Assembly (NCBI GenBank): GCA_047621345.1
Contig: JBLHLW010000008.1
Coordinates: forward strand, 1 to 64,000
Source: Actimicrobium sp047621345
GTDB taxonomy: Bacteria > Pseudomonadota > Gammaproteobacteria > Burkholderiales > Burkholderiaceae_D
Length of the DNA stretch: 64,000 nt
Direction of reading: 5' to 3'
Shown here: one piece after another, positions 14,906 through 23,311 of the stretch
How the letters are laid out: every line of letters starts with the position of its first letter
Numbering within the stretch: position 1 is the first letter of the stretch
Program-made: the position numbers and the translations under genes
The notes under the pieces: generated by a model
Databases searched by the model: none
The model's input: the letters and a program-made list of their open reading frames with translations, nothing else
Told to the model about the DNA's origin: nothing

Positions 14906-15409
14906 TCAAAGCAGCGGCAACGCCGTGGTGTCTTTTATGCGCTGCAAGGCAAAGCTGGACTTGACGTTCAGGACCGCTGGATGGCGCAGTAATGTTTCCA
15001 TCATGAAGTGCGAAAAATGCTCCATGTCTTCAACATGGACGCGCAACAGATAGTCCATTTCCCCCGTCATCGCATAGCAGGCCGCCACTTCGGGCCAGTG
15101 CCCGACCGATTCGGCAAAATCGCCGCGCGGCGAGCGGGTGCCTGTGAGAGGCGCCGCCGTTGCTGCATCGCTATTACGGATCAGCCGCACATTGACATAG
15201 GCCAGCAGACCAAGGCCGATTTTTTCTGGCGCCAGCAACGCGACATATTGTCGGATCACGCCGGCTTCCTCGAGTCGACGGATACGCCGCAAGCAGGGCG
15301 ACGGCGACAAGTTGACCCGTTCTGCCACCTCCTGATTCGATAGCCGGCCATCGTTCTGCAGGATCGCCAAAATCTTGCGATCAGTCTTGTCTAACGGGAT
15401 TGACGCCAT
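14906..15409 (-). CDS. Lrp/AsnC-family regulator of aromatic amino acid catabolism
   Basis: A 167-residue transcription factor. The N-terminal winged helix-turn-helix (DRKILAILQNDGRLSNQEVAERVNLS, then SPCLRRIRRLEEAGVI) precedes an RAM effector-binding domain (GLLAYVNVRLIR ... VAACYAMTGEMDYLLRVHV). An insert of about 15 residues (TAAPLTGTRSPRG) sits in the RAM domain. It is divergent from hpd-phhA across a 127-base region that holds two similar operator-like sites, so it very likely responds to phenylalanine or tyrosine and controls that operon and itself. The family is certain; the ligand is inferred from neighbours. Confidence 0.92.
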   Translation of the reverse strand: MASIPLDKTDRKILAILQNDGRLSNQEVAERVNLSPSPCLRRIRRLEEAGVIRQYVALLAPEKIGLGLLAYVNVRLIRNSDAATAAPLTGTRSPRGDFAESVGHWPEVAACYAMTGEMDYLLRVHVEDMEHFSHFMMETLLRHPAVLNVKSSFALQRIKDTTALPLL

Positions 15410-15433
15410 AATTCACCTCGATAGCCGATATGT

Positions 15434-15450
15434 CCGCAATTTTATTGCGG
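15434..15450. promoter_or_regulatory. Operator-like palindrome 1 between lrp and hpd
   Basis: CCGCAATTTTATTGCGG is a perfect inverted repeat (CCGCAA / TTGCGG) around five A/T bases, close in length and AT-rich centre to Lrp/AsnC sites. It lies 25 bases upstream of the lrp-type start codon, where it could autoregulate that gene. Confidence 0.6.
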
Positions 15451-15473
15451 CCTGCTCCGATGTGGAAAATTCA

Positions 15474-15490
15474 TTCGCAATTTTCTGCCG
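15474..15490. promoter_or_regulatory. Operator-like site 2 over the hpd -35 region
   Basis: TTCGCAATTTTCTGCCG repeats the CGCAATTTT core of the upstream palindrome, 40 bases (about four helical turns) away on the same face. It covers the expected -35 position of hpd, 12 bases before a TATACT -10 hexamer at 15503-15508. No good -35 hexamer exists there, which fits activator dependence. Confidence 0.5.
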
Positions 15491-15536
15491 TCGCGCTCGA
15501 CCTATACTGGAGGTCAAACAATAATCAGGAGACAGC

Positions 15537-16643
15537 ATGCAATTCCAACCTTGGGATAACCCGATGGGCACCGACGGTTTCGAGTTCATCGAGTACGCTG
15601 CACCGGATCCAAAAGCGCTGGGTGCGCTGTTCGAGCAAATGGGCTTCAGTGCGATCGCCCGCCACCGCCACAAGGATGTAACGCTGTACCGGCAGGGCGA
15701 GATCAATTTCATCATCAACGGCGAGCAGGATTCGTTTGCGCAGCGCTTCGCGCGCCAGCACGGTCCGTCGATTTGCGCGATTGCTTTTCGTGTCGATGAT
15801 GCCGCCTACGCGTACAAGCGTGCCCTCGAACTCGGGGCCTGGGGTTTCGACAACCGCACCGGTCCGATGGAACTCAATATTCCGGCCATTAAAGGCATTG
15901 GCGATTCGCTGATCTATTTTGTCGATCGCTGGCGCGGCAAGACCGATGGGGTCATTGGCGACATCAGCATCTATGACGTTGACTTTGTCGCCATCCCCGG
16001 TGCGGTCGCCAACCCGGTCGGCAATGGCCTGACTTACATCGATCACTTGACCCACAACGTCCATCGTGGACGCATGAAGGAATGGGCAGAATTCTATGAA
16101 AATCTGTTCGGTTTCCGCGAGGTGCGCTACTTCGATATCGAAGGCAAGCTGACCGGCCTGAAATCGAAAGCGATGACCTCGCCGTGCGGCAAGATACGCA
16201 TTCCGATCAATGAATCGTCGGATGATAAATCGCAGATCGCCGAATACCTCGACCTGTACCATGGCGAAGGCATTCAGCATATTGCCCTTGGCACCGACGA
16301 CATCTATCGCACTGTCGAACAGATGGAAGCGCAGCAAGTGCAGTTCCAGAAGACGATTGCGGCCTACTATGACCTGATCGATAGGCGCTTGCCGGGTCAT
16401 GGTGAAAACAACGATGAACTGCGTCGCCTCAACATTCTGGTGGATGGCACCAGCAGCGCAACCGAGCGTGAGTTGCTGTTGCAAATATTTACGCAAACGG
16501 TCATTGGTCCGATCTTTTTCGAAATCATTCAGCGCAAGGGTGATCAGGGTTTTGGCGAAGGAAATTTTCGCGCACTGTTCGAGTCGATCGAGCTCGATCA
16601 GATCCGTCGTGGCGTATTGAAAGATGAAAGTGTGGGGAAATGA
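15537..16643 (+). CDS. hpd: 4-hydroxyphenylpyruvate dioxygenase
   Basis: Non-haem iron dioxygenase that turns 4-hydroxyphenylpyruvate into homogentisate, the central step of tyrosine degradation. The 368 residues are normal for the bacterial enzyme. Two vicinal-oxygen-chelate domains are present. The iron ligands are visible: His in YIDHLTHNV, His in GIQHIALGTDDI, and Glu after the FFEIIQRKG motif; the C-terminal GFGEGNFRALFESIE helix that gates the active site is also intact. A caggaga ribosome site precedes ATG 15537. It is the first gene of an operon with phhA. Homogentisate dioxygenase is not in the window. Confidence 0.97.
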   Translation: MQFQPWDNPMGTDGFEFIEYAAPDPKALGALFEQMGFSAIARHRHKDVTLYRQGEINFIINGEQDSFAQRFARQHGPSICAIAFRVDDAAYAYKRALELGAWGFDNRTGPMELNIPAIKGIGDSLIYFVDRWRGKTDGVIGDISIYDVDFVAIPGAVANPVGNGLTYIDHLTHNVHRGRMKEWAEFYENLFGFREVRYFDIEGKLTGLKSKAMTSPCGKIRIPINESSDDKSQIAEYLDLYHGEGIQHIALGTDDIYRTVEQMEAQQVQFQKTIAAYYDLIDRRLPGHGENNDELRRLNILVDGTSSATERELLLQIFTQTVIGPIFFEIIQRKGDQGFGEGNFRALFESIELDQIRRGVLKDESVGK

Positions 16644-16644
16644 T

Positions 16645-17529
16645 ATGGGTGCACCAGACAGCGGAATCGGACAGGAAGAATTTTTCAAAACGCTGGACGA
16701 CAAGTCCGATGGCGGCAAACTGCGCGGCGATTATTCCGGTGCCGATGCACAGTACGTCGTGGCCCAGTCGTGGGATGCCTACACCGAGGCGCAGCATGAA
16801 TTATGGCGTCGGCTCTACGACCGGCAAGTGCGCCTGCTACCAGGACGGGCCTGTGACGTGTTTATCGATAGCCTGAAAAAAATGGATGCCGCCGATGGTA
16901 TTCCCGATTTCGCGCGCACCTCGGCGCAACTGATGGATGCGACCGGTTGGACACTGGTGGCCGTGCCGGGACTGGTGCCGGACTTCACGTTTTTCGAGCA
17001 TCTGGCCAACCGGCGTTTTCCGGTCACGGTCTGGTTGCGCGAACCGGAAGAGTTCGACTACATCGCCGAGCCGGACGTGTTCCATGACTATTTCGGCCAT
17101 GTGCCGCTACTGTTCAATCCGGTCTTTGCCGATCATTTGCAGGAATATGGCAAGGGTGGATTGAAGGCGATGCCGCTCGATGGGCTGACCAATCTGGGTC
17201 GTCTGTACTGGTACACGGTTGAGTTCGGCCTGATCCGTACCGATGCGGGTTTGCGCGCTTACGGTGCTGGCCTCTTGTCATCGGGTGGCGAGATTGAGCA
17301 CTGCCTGACCAGCCCGCAGCCGCGCCGGATTCGCTTCGATGCCGAGCGCGTCATGCGCACTGGCTACAAGATCGATTCGTATCAGGAAACCTATTTTGTC
17401 ATCGACAATTTCGAGCAATTATTTGCCGATACGGCGCCGGATTTCACGCCGATCTATGCGCGCCTGAAAGGGGTCGAGGCGCTACCCGCCGATACCTTGC
17501 TGGCTGGAGAGCACGATCAAACTGCGTAA
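16645..17529 (+). CDS. phhA: Phenylalanine 4-monooxygenase
   Basis: Pterin-dependent iron hydroxylase that converts phenylalanine to tyrosine, feeding hpd after transamination. The 294-residue protein is the compact bacterial form lacking an ACT regulatory domain. Iron ligands appear in FHDYFGHVPLL (two His) and YTVEFGL (Glu), and pterin-site residues in VPGLVPDFTFFEHLANRRFPV. The frame opens at 16624 inside hpd, but ATG 16645 has a tgggga ribosome site with good spacing and begins one base after the hpd stop codon. Its pterin-recycling dehydratase (phhB) is not adjacent. Confidence 0.96.
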   Translation: MGAPDSGIGQEEFFKTLDDKSDGGKLRGDYSGADAQYVVAQSWDAYTEAQHELWRRLYDRQVRLLPGRACDVFIDSLKKMDAADGIPDFARTSAQLMDATGWTLVAVPGLVPDFTFFEHLANRRFPVTVWLREPEEFDYIAEPDVFHDYFGHVPLLFNPVFADHLQEYGKGGLKAMPLDGLTNLGRLYWYTVEFGLIRTDAGLRAYGAGLLSSGGEIEHCLTSPQPRRIRFDAERVMRTGYKIDSYQETYFVIDNFEQLFADTAPDFTPIYARLKGVEALPADTLLAGEHDQTA

Positions 17530-17641
17530 CCGAGTCGGCCCCGTGTAGAATAAAAAGTGACTGACGGTCCACAAGACCCGAAGAAGTCCAGACTGCGACA
17601 CGATCGCATCCAAGAACATCATTTTTGGTACGGAGACAAGC

Positions 17642-20600
17642 ATGAATGCACCCCTGAAACCAGAGCAATCGTTGGCACCAGAATCAACGACAACGGCCAT
17701 TTCGCTGGACGACAAATACACGCTGGAGCGCGGTCGCGCGTTCATCACCGGTACGCAGGCGATGATCCGATTGCCGATGCTGCAGCGCCAGCGCGATGTG
17801 CGCGCCGGACTTAATACCGCCGGCTTCATCACCGGCTATCGTGGTTCACCGCTGGGCAGCGTCGACATGACCGCCGCCAAAGCCCAAAAATACCTCGATG
17901 CCAATCACATCAAATTTCATCCGGGTATGAATGAAGACCTTGCCGCGACCAGTGTCTGGGGTACACAGCAAGTCAACTTGTTCCCCGGTGCGCAGTACGA
18001 TGGCGTCTTCGGCCTGTGGTACGGCAAGGGCCCCGGCGTGGATCGCTGCGGCGACGTCTTCAAGCATGCCAACATGGCCGGCACTTCAAAACATGGTGGT
18101 GTGCTGGTGCTGGCCGGTGACGATCATGCCGCCAAATCTTCCACCACCGCGCACCAGAGCGAGCACATCCTGAAAGCCTGTGGCATCCCGGTGCTCTATC
18201 CTTCTTCGGTGCAGGAATACCTCGACTACGGTTTGCATGGTTGGGCGATGAGCCGCTTTACCGGCTTGTGGGTGTCGCTGAAATGCGTGACCGATATCGT
18301 CGAATCGGGCGCCTCGGTAGACCTCGATCCGGACCGCGTGCAGATCGTATTGCCGACCGATCTGGCCTTGCCCGCCGATGGCCTGAACATCCGCTGGCCC
18401 GATGCCGTGCTCGATCAGGAAGCGCGGATGAACAACTTCAAGTGGTACGCCGCGCTGGCCTATGCGCGTGCCAATAAGCTCAACAAGATCATCTGGGACA
18501 GTCCGCATGCGCGGATCGGCATCATCACTGCCGGCAAGTCTTACCTCGATACGCGGCAGGCGCTGGCGGATCTCGGCATCGATGAAGCAGTTGCCCGCGA
18601 CATTGGCATTCGGTTGTTTAAGGTCGGCATGACCTGGCCGCTGGAAGCGCAAGGTGTGCGCGAATTTGCGCAGGGTCTCGAAGAAATTCTGGTGGTCGAA
18701 GAGAAGCGCCAGATCCTCGAATATCAGGTCAAGGAAGAACTTTACAATTGGCGCGACGACGTGCGTCCCCGCGTGGTTGGCAAGTTCGACGATACCGGCG
18801 AATGGAGCAACACGCCCGGCATAGGCCACGGCGATTGGTTGCTGCCGGCAACCTACGAACTTAATCCGGCGCAGATCGCGCGCGCCATTGCCTCGCGCAT
18901 CGGCAAGTACTTCGCCGGCCATCCGGTTGCGCAACGGGTGCAGGAACGCATCGCCTATCTCGAAGCCAAGGAAGCAGTACTTAAGGTCAGCAGCAAGCCC
19001 GATCCGGCCAAGGATCGCATCCCGCATTTCTGTTCTGGTTGCCCGCACAACACCTCGACCAAAGTGCCCGAAGGCAGTCGCGCACTGGCTGGCATTGGTT
19101 GCCACTACATGGTGCTGTGGATGGATCGCGAGACGTCGACCTTCACGCATATGGGTGCCGAAGGCACGACCTGGATCGGGCATGCGCCGTTCACCAGCGA
19201 ACAGCACGTGTTCACCAATCTCGGCGATGGCACCTACTTCCATTCGGGTTTGCTGGCGATCCGTGCCTCGGTCGCGGCCAAGGTCAATATGACCTACAAG
19301 ATTCTGTACAACGATGCGGTCGCAATGACCGGCGGTCAGACCGTCGATGGACCGATCGACCCTGGCATGATCTCGCGCCAGATTGCCGCCGAAGGCGTCG
19401 GTCCGATCATCGTCGTCACTGACGAGCCGGACAAATACCCGGCTGGTTATGCCTGGGCCGACGGCGTGACTGTGCGCCATCGCAGCGAGCTCGATGCAGT
19501 GCAGCGCGAATTGCGCGAGTGTAAGGGCATCTCGGCCATGATTTACGACCAGACCTGCGCGTCTGAAAAACGCCGCCGTCGGAAACGCCACGAGTACCCG
19601 GATCCGGCCAAGCGCGCTGTCATCAACGAGGCCGTTTGCGAAGGCTGCGGCGATTGCAGCGTCCAATCGAATTGCCTGTCCGTCGAACCGCTGGAGACCG
19701 AATTCGGTCGCAAGCGCCAGATCAACCAGTCGTCGTGCAACAAGGATTTTTCGTGCGTGACCGGTTTCTGTCCGAGCTTTGTCACAGTCGAGGGCGGGCA
19801 GTTGAAGAAGCCGAAAAAAGTCGCTGTCTCGAAAGAGCCGGAAAATACCCCTGCGATGTTGTTGCCGCAGCCGATACTGCCCACTACCGTCGTGCCGTAC
19901 GGCATTCTGGTCGCCGGCATCGGCGGCACCGGAGTCGTTACTGTCGGTCAGATTCTGGCGATGGCGGCGCACATCGAAGGCAAGGGTTGCTCGGTACTTG
20001 ACATGAGTGGGTTGGCGCAAAAAGGTGGGCCGGTGATGTCGCATGTGCGACTGGCCGATCATCCCGAAGACATTCACTCGACCCGCGTCGGCACCGGTGC
20101 CTCGGACCTCGTGATCGGTTGCGACGTCATCGTCGCCGCCAGTCGCGATGCCTTGTCGCGCATGGGCGAAGGGCGCACTTATGCGGTCATCAACTCGACC
20201 AGCACGCCGACGGCCGCCTTCGTCAAAAATCCCGACTGGCAGTATCCGGGCGATGCTGCCGAAACAGAGTTGCGCGCTGCCTGCGGCAATGACCGGGTCG
20301 ACTTCGTTGATGCCGGCAAGATCGCCACGGCACTGATGGGCGACACCATCGCGACCAACATGTTCATGCTCGGTTATGCATGGCAAAAAGGGCAGGTGCC
20401 CCTGAGCGAAGCGGCGCTGATGCAGGCGATCACGCTCAACGGTGTTTCGGTCGACTTCAACAAGCAGTCGTTTGTCTGGGGGCGCACGGCCGCGCATGAT
20501 CTGGCTGCGGTCGAAAAAATCACCCGCGTCAATGACACCACCGCGCACGTCATCGAGTTCAAACGGATACCGCATCTTGATGATTTGATCGCCACGCGGG

Positions 20601-21247
20601 TCGCGTTTCTGACGGCGTACCAGAACACCCGCTATGCGCAGCAATACCGCGACTTTGTCGAGCAGGTACGGGTTGCCGAGCAAGGCATTGCGGAGCCTGG
20701 CAAGCCATTGCGTCTGACCGAAGCGGTTGCAAAATACCTGTTCAAGCTAATGGCTTACAAGGACGAGTACGAAGTCGCGCGGCTCTACACCAACGCAGTC
20801 TTCACCAAAAAAATCGATGGTCTGTTTGAAGGCGATTACAAAATCAAATTCCACCTCGCGCCACCGCTGTTTGCGAAGAAGGACGCCCAAGGTCATTTGA
20901 TCAAGCAGGAGTTCGGCTCGTGGATGATGCAAGCGTTCGGTGTGCTGGCGAAGTGCAAGGGCTTGCGCGGTTCGGCCTTTGATCCGTTTGGCTACTCGGA
21001 CGAACGCAAGACCGAGCGCGGTTTGATTGTCGCGTACCGCCAGACGCTTGCGGCGCTATTGCCGAAGCTGACGCCGGTGAACTTGCCGGTGGTGCTTGCC
21101 ATCGCCAGCATCCCCGAAGAAATACGTGGTTACGGGCATGTGAAGGACAGGCATCTGGCGGCGGCGAAGTTGAAGGAGACTGCGCTGATGGCGAGTCTGG
21201 ATGCGCCGGTCGTGACAACGTTGTCGAGGGCACGTCAAAAGGCGTGA
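17642..21247 (+). CDS. Indolepyruvate:ferredoxin oxidoreductase-type fusion protein
   Basis: A 1201-residue thiamine-pyrophosphate, iron-sulfur oxidoreductase that should decarboxylate aryl-pyruvates to acyl-CoA in the cytoplasm. Regions in order: an IorA-like N-terminal pyrimidine-binding part (FITGYRGSPLGSVD), a HFCSGCPHNTS motif, the TPP-binding NLGDGTYFHSGLLAIR segment, a cysteine-rich stretch from about residue 665 (CEGCGDCSVQSNC and the following SSCNKDFSCVTGFC), and an IorB-like gamma domain near 757 (VAGIGGTGVVTVG, LDMSGLAQKGGPVMSH). This one-chain form is common in aerobic betaproteobacteria. It lies 112 bases downstream of phhA, consistent with aromatic amino acid degradation. Its electron acceptor is not encoded nearby. 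Confidence 0.9.
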   Translation: MNAPLKPEQSLAPESTTTAISLDDKYTLERGRAFITGTQAMIRLPMLQRQRDVRAGLNTAGFITGYRGSPLGSVDMTAAKAQKYLDANHIKFHPGMNEDLAATSVWGTQQVNLFPGAQYDGVFGLWYGKGPGVDRCGDVFKHANMAGTSKHGGVLVLAGDDHAAKSSTTAHQSEHILKACGIPVLYPSSVQEYLDYGLHGWAMSRFTGLWVSLKCVTDIVESGASVDLDPDRVQIVLPTDLALPADGLNIRWPDAVLDQEARMNNFKWYAALAYARANKLNKIIWDSPHARIGIITAGKSYLDTRQALADLGIDEAVARDIGIRLFKVGMTWPLEAQGVREFAQGLEEILVVEEKRQILEYQVKEELYNWRDDVRPRVVGKFDDTGEWSNTPGIGHGDWLLPATYELNPAQIARAIASRIGKYFAGHPVAQRVQERIAYLEAKEAVLKVSSKPDPAKDRIPHFCSGCPHNTSTKVPEGSRALAGIGCHYMVLWMDRETSTFTHMGAEGTTWIGHAPFTSEQHVFTNLGDGTYFHSGLLAIRASVAAKVNMTYKILYNDAVAMTGGQTVDGPIDPGMISRQIAAEGVGPIIVVTDEPDKYPAGYAWADGVTVRHRSELDAVQRELRECKGISAMIYDQTCASEKRRRRKRHEYPDPAKRAVINEAVCEGCGDCSVQSNCLSVEPLETEFGRKRQINQSSCNKDFSCVTGFCPSFVTVEGGQLKKPKKVAVSKEPENTPAMLLPQPILPTTVVPYGILVAGIGGTGVVTVGQILAMAAHIEGKGCSVLDMSGLAQKGGPVMSHVRLADHPEDIHSTRVGTGASDLVIGCDVIVAASRDALSRMGEGRTYAVINSTSTPTAAFVKNPDWQYPGDAAETELRAACGNDRVDFVDAGKIATALMGDTIATNMFMLGYAWQKGQVPLSEAALMQAITLNGVSVDFNKQSFVWGRTAAHDLAAVEKITRVNDTTAHVIEFKRIPHLDDLIATRVAFLTAYQNTRYAQQYRDFVEQVRVAEQGIAEPGKPLRLTEAVAKYLFKLMAYKDEYEVARLYTNAVFTKKIDGLFEGDYKIKFHLAPPLFAKKDAQGHLIKQEFGSWMMQAFGVLAKCKGLRGSAFDPFGYSDERKTERGLIVAYRQTLAALLPKLTPVNLPVVLAIASIPEEIRGYGHVKDRHLAAAKLKETALMASLDAPVVTTLSRARQKA

Positions 21248-21258
21248 TCGCGGCCGTT

Positions 21259-21350
21259 CGTGCCCACGCGTGCGAACAGAAAAAGCCGGCCAATTCCACC
21301 CCGTCACCAATGCGCACGCGTGGGCACGATAACCCCGTGCCCACCCTACG
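21259..21350. repeat. Short intergenic inverted-repeat element
   Basis: CGTGCCCACGCGTGCG (21259-21274) is repeated as its perfect inverse complement at 21313-21328, a 16-base-pair stem around 38 bases. A third related copy, CGTGCCCACCCTACG, sits at 21336-21350 and runs over the stop codon of the NIPSNAP gene. GTGCCCACG-type repeats of this kind are scattered between genes in many Burkholderiales genomes. Here it lies between two convergent genes and could also end both transcripts. Confidence 0.75.
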
Positions 21351-21684
21351 ACGGCGGCGTTCGCAGTCCCTGTATCGTTACCTCATCCATCTCGATAATG
21401 ATCGACATGTAGCTGTCGATCAGTTCAAGAAGAGCTTCGCGCGGTCCTTCTTTCCATGCGCGGCTGTCGTATAGGGTTTCCTGACTCTGTTTGGAATGGT
21501 CGATGCTGTCGTACGCGCGAATCAGGTAGTAGCTGCACTCGTCTTGCGGCGAGGCACGGCAGGCGACGACATCGACTGCCTGTTTTTTAAGCAGTGGCAG
21601 CATGCCTTCATGCATCCGCACATGAAATTCGTCGCGTTGGCCGGGTTCGATATTGTAGGTGCGTATCTCGACAAATTTATGCAC
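21346..21684 (-). CDS. NIPSNAP family protein
   Basis: A 112-residue dimeric alpha/beta-barrel-type protein of the NIPSNAP family. It begins VHKFVEIRTYNIEPGQRDEF, has the conserved YYLIRAYDSIDH strand, and ends EMDEVTIQGLR. No enzymatic role is established for bacterial members. The open frame reaches 21714, but GTG 21684 has an agaggt ribosome site seven bases upstream and matches family N-termini. It overlaps the end of queC by a few bases, so the two form a small operon. The stop codon lies within the inverted-repeat element. Confidence 0.85.
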   Translation of the reverse strand: MHKFVEIRTYNIEPGQRDEFHVRMHEGMLPLLKKQAVDVVACRASPQDECSYYLIRAYDSIDHSKQSQETLYDSRAWKEGPREALLELIDSYMSIIIEMDEVTIQGLRTPPS

Positions 21685-21688
21685 AGGA

Positions 21689-22393
21689 TTACCTCTGTCG
21701 CCGAAAGCCGGCATAACCGTTGGCGCGCAACGCGCAGGCCGGGCAGGTGCCGCAGCCGTAGCCCCAGTCGTGCAGGGTGCCGCGTTCGCCGAGATAACAG
21801 GTATGGGTGTCGGTGCGGATCAGGTCGACCAGCGCAGTGCCGCCCAGTGATTCGGCCAACGCCCACGTCGCCGCCTTGTCGATCCACATCAGTGGAGTTT
21901 CCAGTTTCAGGCGCGTTGCCATGCCGAGGTTGAGCGTGACCTGCAGCGCTTTCATCGTATCGTCGCGACAATCCGGATAGCCGGAAAAATCCGTCTCGCA
22001 CATGCCGCCGACGAGTACGTTCAGACCCCGTCGATAAGCCAGCGCAGCCGCCACCATCATGAACAGCAAATTGCGACCGGGGACGAACGTATTGGGTAAG
22101 CCATTCTCAAGCATCGCGATCTCGACATGACTGGTCAATGCCGACTCCGAAATCTTGCCGATCAGAGACAGGTCGATGACATGATCGTCACCGATCCGGC
22201 GGTCCCAGTCGGGCGACTGCGCGCGCAGACTGGCCAGTATGCCGGGTCGCACCGTCATCTCGATCGCATGGCGCTGGCCGTAATCGAAACCGATGGTCTC
22301 GACGCGTTCGTAGCGTTGCAGCGCCCAGGCGACGCAAGTGGTGGAGTCCTGGCCGCCGCTAAAAAGAACGAGCGCGCCTGTGGGAGTAGTCAT
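21689..22393 (-). CDS. queC: 7-cyano-7-deazaguanine synthase
   Basis: ATP-dependent conversion of 7-carboxy-7-deazaguanine to preQ0 in queuosine biosynthesis. The 234-residue protein has the PP-loop LVLFSGGQDSTTCV at the N-terminus, the VPGRNLLFMMVAAALAY helix and a zinc site made by the cysteines of HTCYLGERG and WGYGCGTCPAC. Length is typical. No other queuosine genes are nearby, so they must lie elsewhere. No preQ1 riboswitch is apparent in its leader. The promoter is probably the TATAAT-type site about 80 bases upstream. Confidence 0.97.
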   Translation of the reverse strand: MTTPTGALVLFSGGQDSTTCVAWALQRYERVETIGFDYGQRHAIEMTVRPGILASLRAQSPDWDRRIGDDHVIDLSLIGKISESALTSHVEIAMLENGLPNTFVPGRNLLFMMVAAALAYRRGLNVLVGGMCETDFSGYPDCRDDTMKALQVTLNLGMATRLKLETPLMWIDKAATWALAESLGGTALVDLIRTDTHTCYLGERGTLHDWGYGCGTCPACALRANGYAGFRRQR

Positions 22394-22738
22394 GAGGAAT
22401 CCTTGGTGCGGTGAGAGGGCGCTGACGGTGTCGCCACAGTGGCGATAGAGCGGTGGTGGGTCTCAGGCGCTGATTATAAGTCGCCCACTTGCTGCTTGTC
22501 GCCGCCGACGGCAAAACAGCTTACTTTGAGAGGATGGAAAGCATTACTTACGGGATGCAATCGAGGGACTGCGTGGCATTTCTGAGAGGACTTCAGGTAG
22601 CAAGTAAAGGAGTTTTGGTTGCACTGCAAAAAAGGTTAAAGGCCGCTATATTCACGCATACAATCCACTTTTGCATTTAAGAAACATGTGGAGTCGCACT
22701 CTATTGCAGGCAACGATGAAACCATCTGCCTGACCTAA
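22394..22738. other. 345-base gap between queC and the pilus operon
   Basis: Apart from the queC promoter I see no gene here. One 63-codon open frame (22489-22680) has no ribosome site or recognisable protein. The part next to the pilin genes is AT-richer and has a TATATT hexamer near 22650, but no well-spaced -35. There is no RpoN-type site, tRNA or clear hairpin. The pilus promoter must lie here but cannot be placed. Confidence 0.5.
22473..22502 (-). promoter_or_regulatory. Predicted promoter of queC-NIPSNAP
   Basis: On the minus strand a perfect TATAAT (22473-22478) is preceded after 18 bases by GCGACA (22497-22502), which keeps the GACA half of the -35 consensus. It would give a leader of about 75 bases to queC. 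Confidence 0.5.
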
Positions 22739-23311
22739 ATGTTCGGCGTCCGACGTTTCAAAAACGGTACCATGCCTTCATTACCTCGTGATGTTTCTGC
22801 TGGTTTTACGCTCATCGAAGTGATCGTGGTCATTGCCATTGCCGCTATTTTGCTGGCGCTCGCAGTGCCTTCGTTTGTCTCGACGACCCAGCGTTTTCGT
22901 ACGCTTGGCGAAATCAACAGCTTTACCCATGATCTGCAGTTTGCGCGTACCGAAGCAATCAAGCAGGGCGTGTCGGTGTCGGTCTGTGCGTCGGCGGACG
23001 GCGCAACCTGTCTCAATGCTAATACCTGGCACAAAGGCTGGATTGTTTTTACTGACGCCACTGAGACACGCACTGTCGACGCACTGCTGCGCGTCCAGAC
23101 GGGTTGGACCAATACCGATACGTTGATTGCCGATAACGCGGTGTCGTCGTTGACGTTCAGTCGTGGCGGCTTCACGGTCGGTTTGCCTGGTACCGGTACT
23201 GTGACTACCACCCTGCATACGACACCCCTCAATAGCGCTGCGACCCGATGCCTGACACTCATTAAAACCGGACGACAGCAGGTCTTGTCGACGGGGCCGG
23301 GATGCGTATGA
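22739..23311 (+). CDS. fimT: Minor pseudopilin FimT/GspH-like
   Basis: Initiating minor pilin of the type IV pilus. The prepilin peptidase site is AG|FTLIEVIVV, with the conserved Glu at +5, followed by a hydrophobic helix and a GspH/FimT-type domain containing paired cysteines. Two starts are possible: ATG 22739 (a 22-residue leader) or ATG 22772 (an 11-residue leader, MPSLPRDVSAG). Neither has a clear ribosome site. The end overlaps pilV by 10 bases. It is the first gene of a six-gene minor pilin operon that primes pilus assembly at the inner membrane. FimT and FimU cannot be told apart here. Confidence 0.85.
   Translation: MFGVRRFKNGTMPSLPRDVSAGFTLIEVIVVIAIAAILLALAVPSFVSTTQRFRTLGEINSFTHDLQFARTEAIKQGVSVSVCASADGATCLNANTWHKGWIVFTDATETRTVDALLRVQTGWTNTDTLIADNAVSSLTFSRGGFTVGLPGTGTVTTTLHTTPLNSAATRCLTLIKTGRQQVLSTGPGCV

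Noticed and set aside
15525..16718. 397-codon minus-strand frame opposite hpd
   Set aside because: Antisense to a fully recognised dioxygenase; its translation shows no motif.
18086..20683. Very long open frame (865 codons) on the minus strand
   Set aside because: It lies entirely antisense to the indolepyruvate oxidoreductase gene, has no recognisable domain, and arises from the GC-skewed codon use of the real gene.
22489..22680. 63-codon frame in the queC-pilus gap
   Set aside because: No ribosome site, no hydrophobic or domain pattern and no supporting neighbour.
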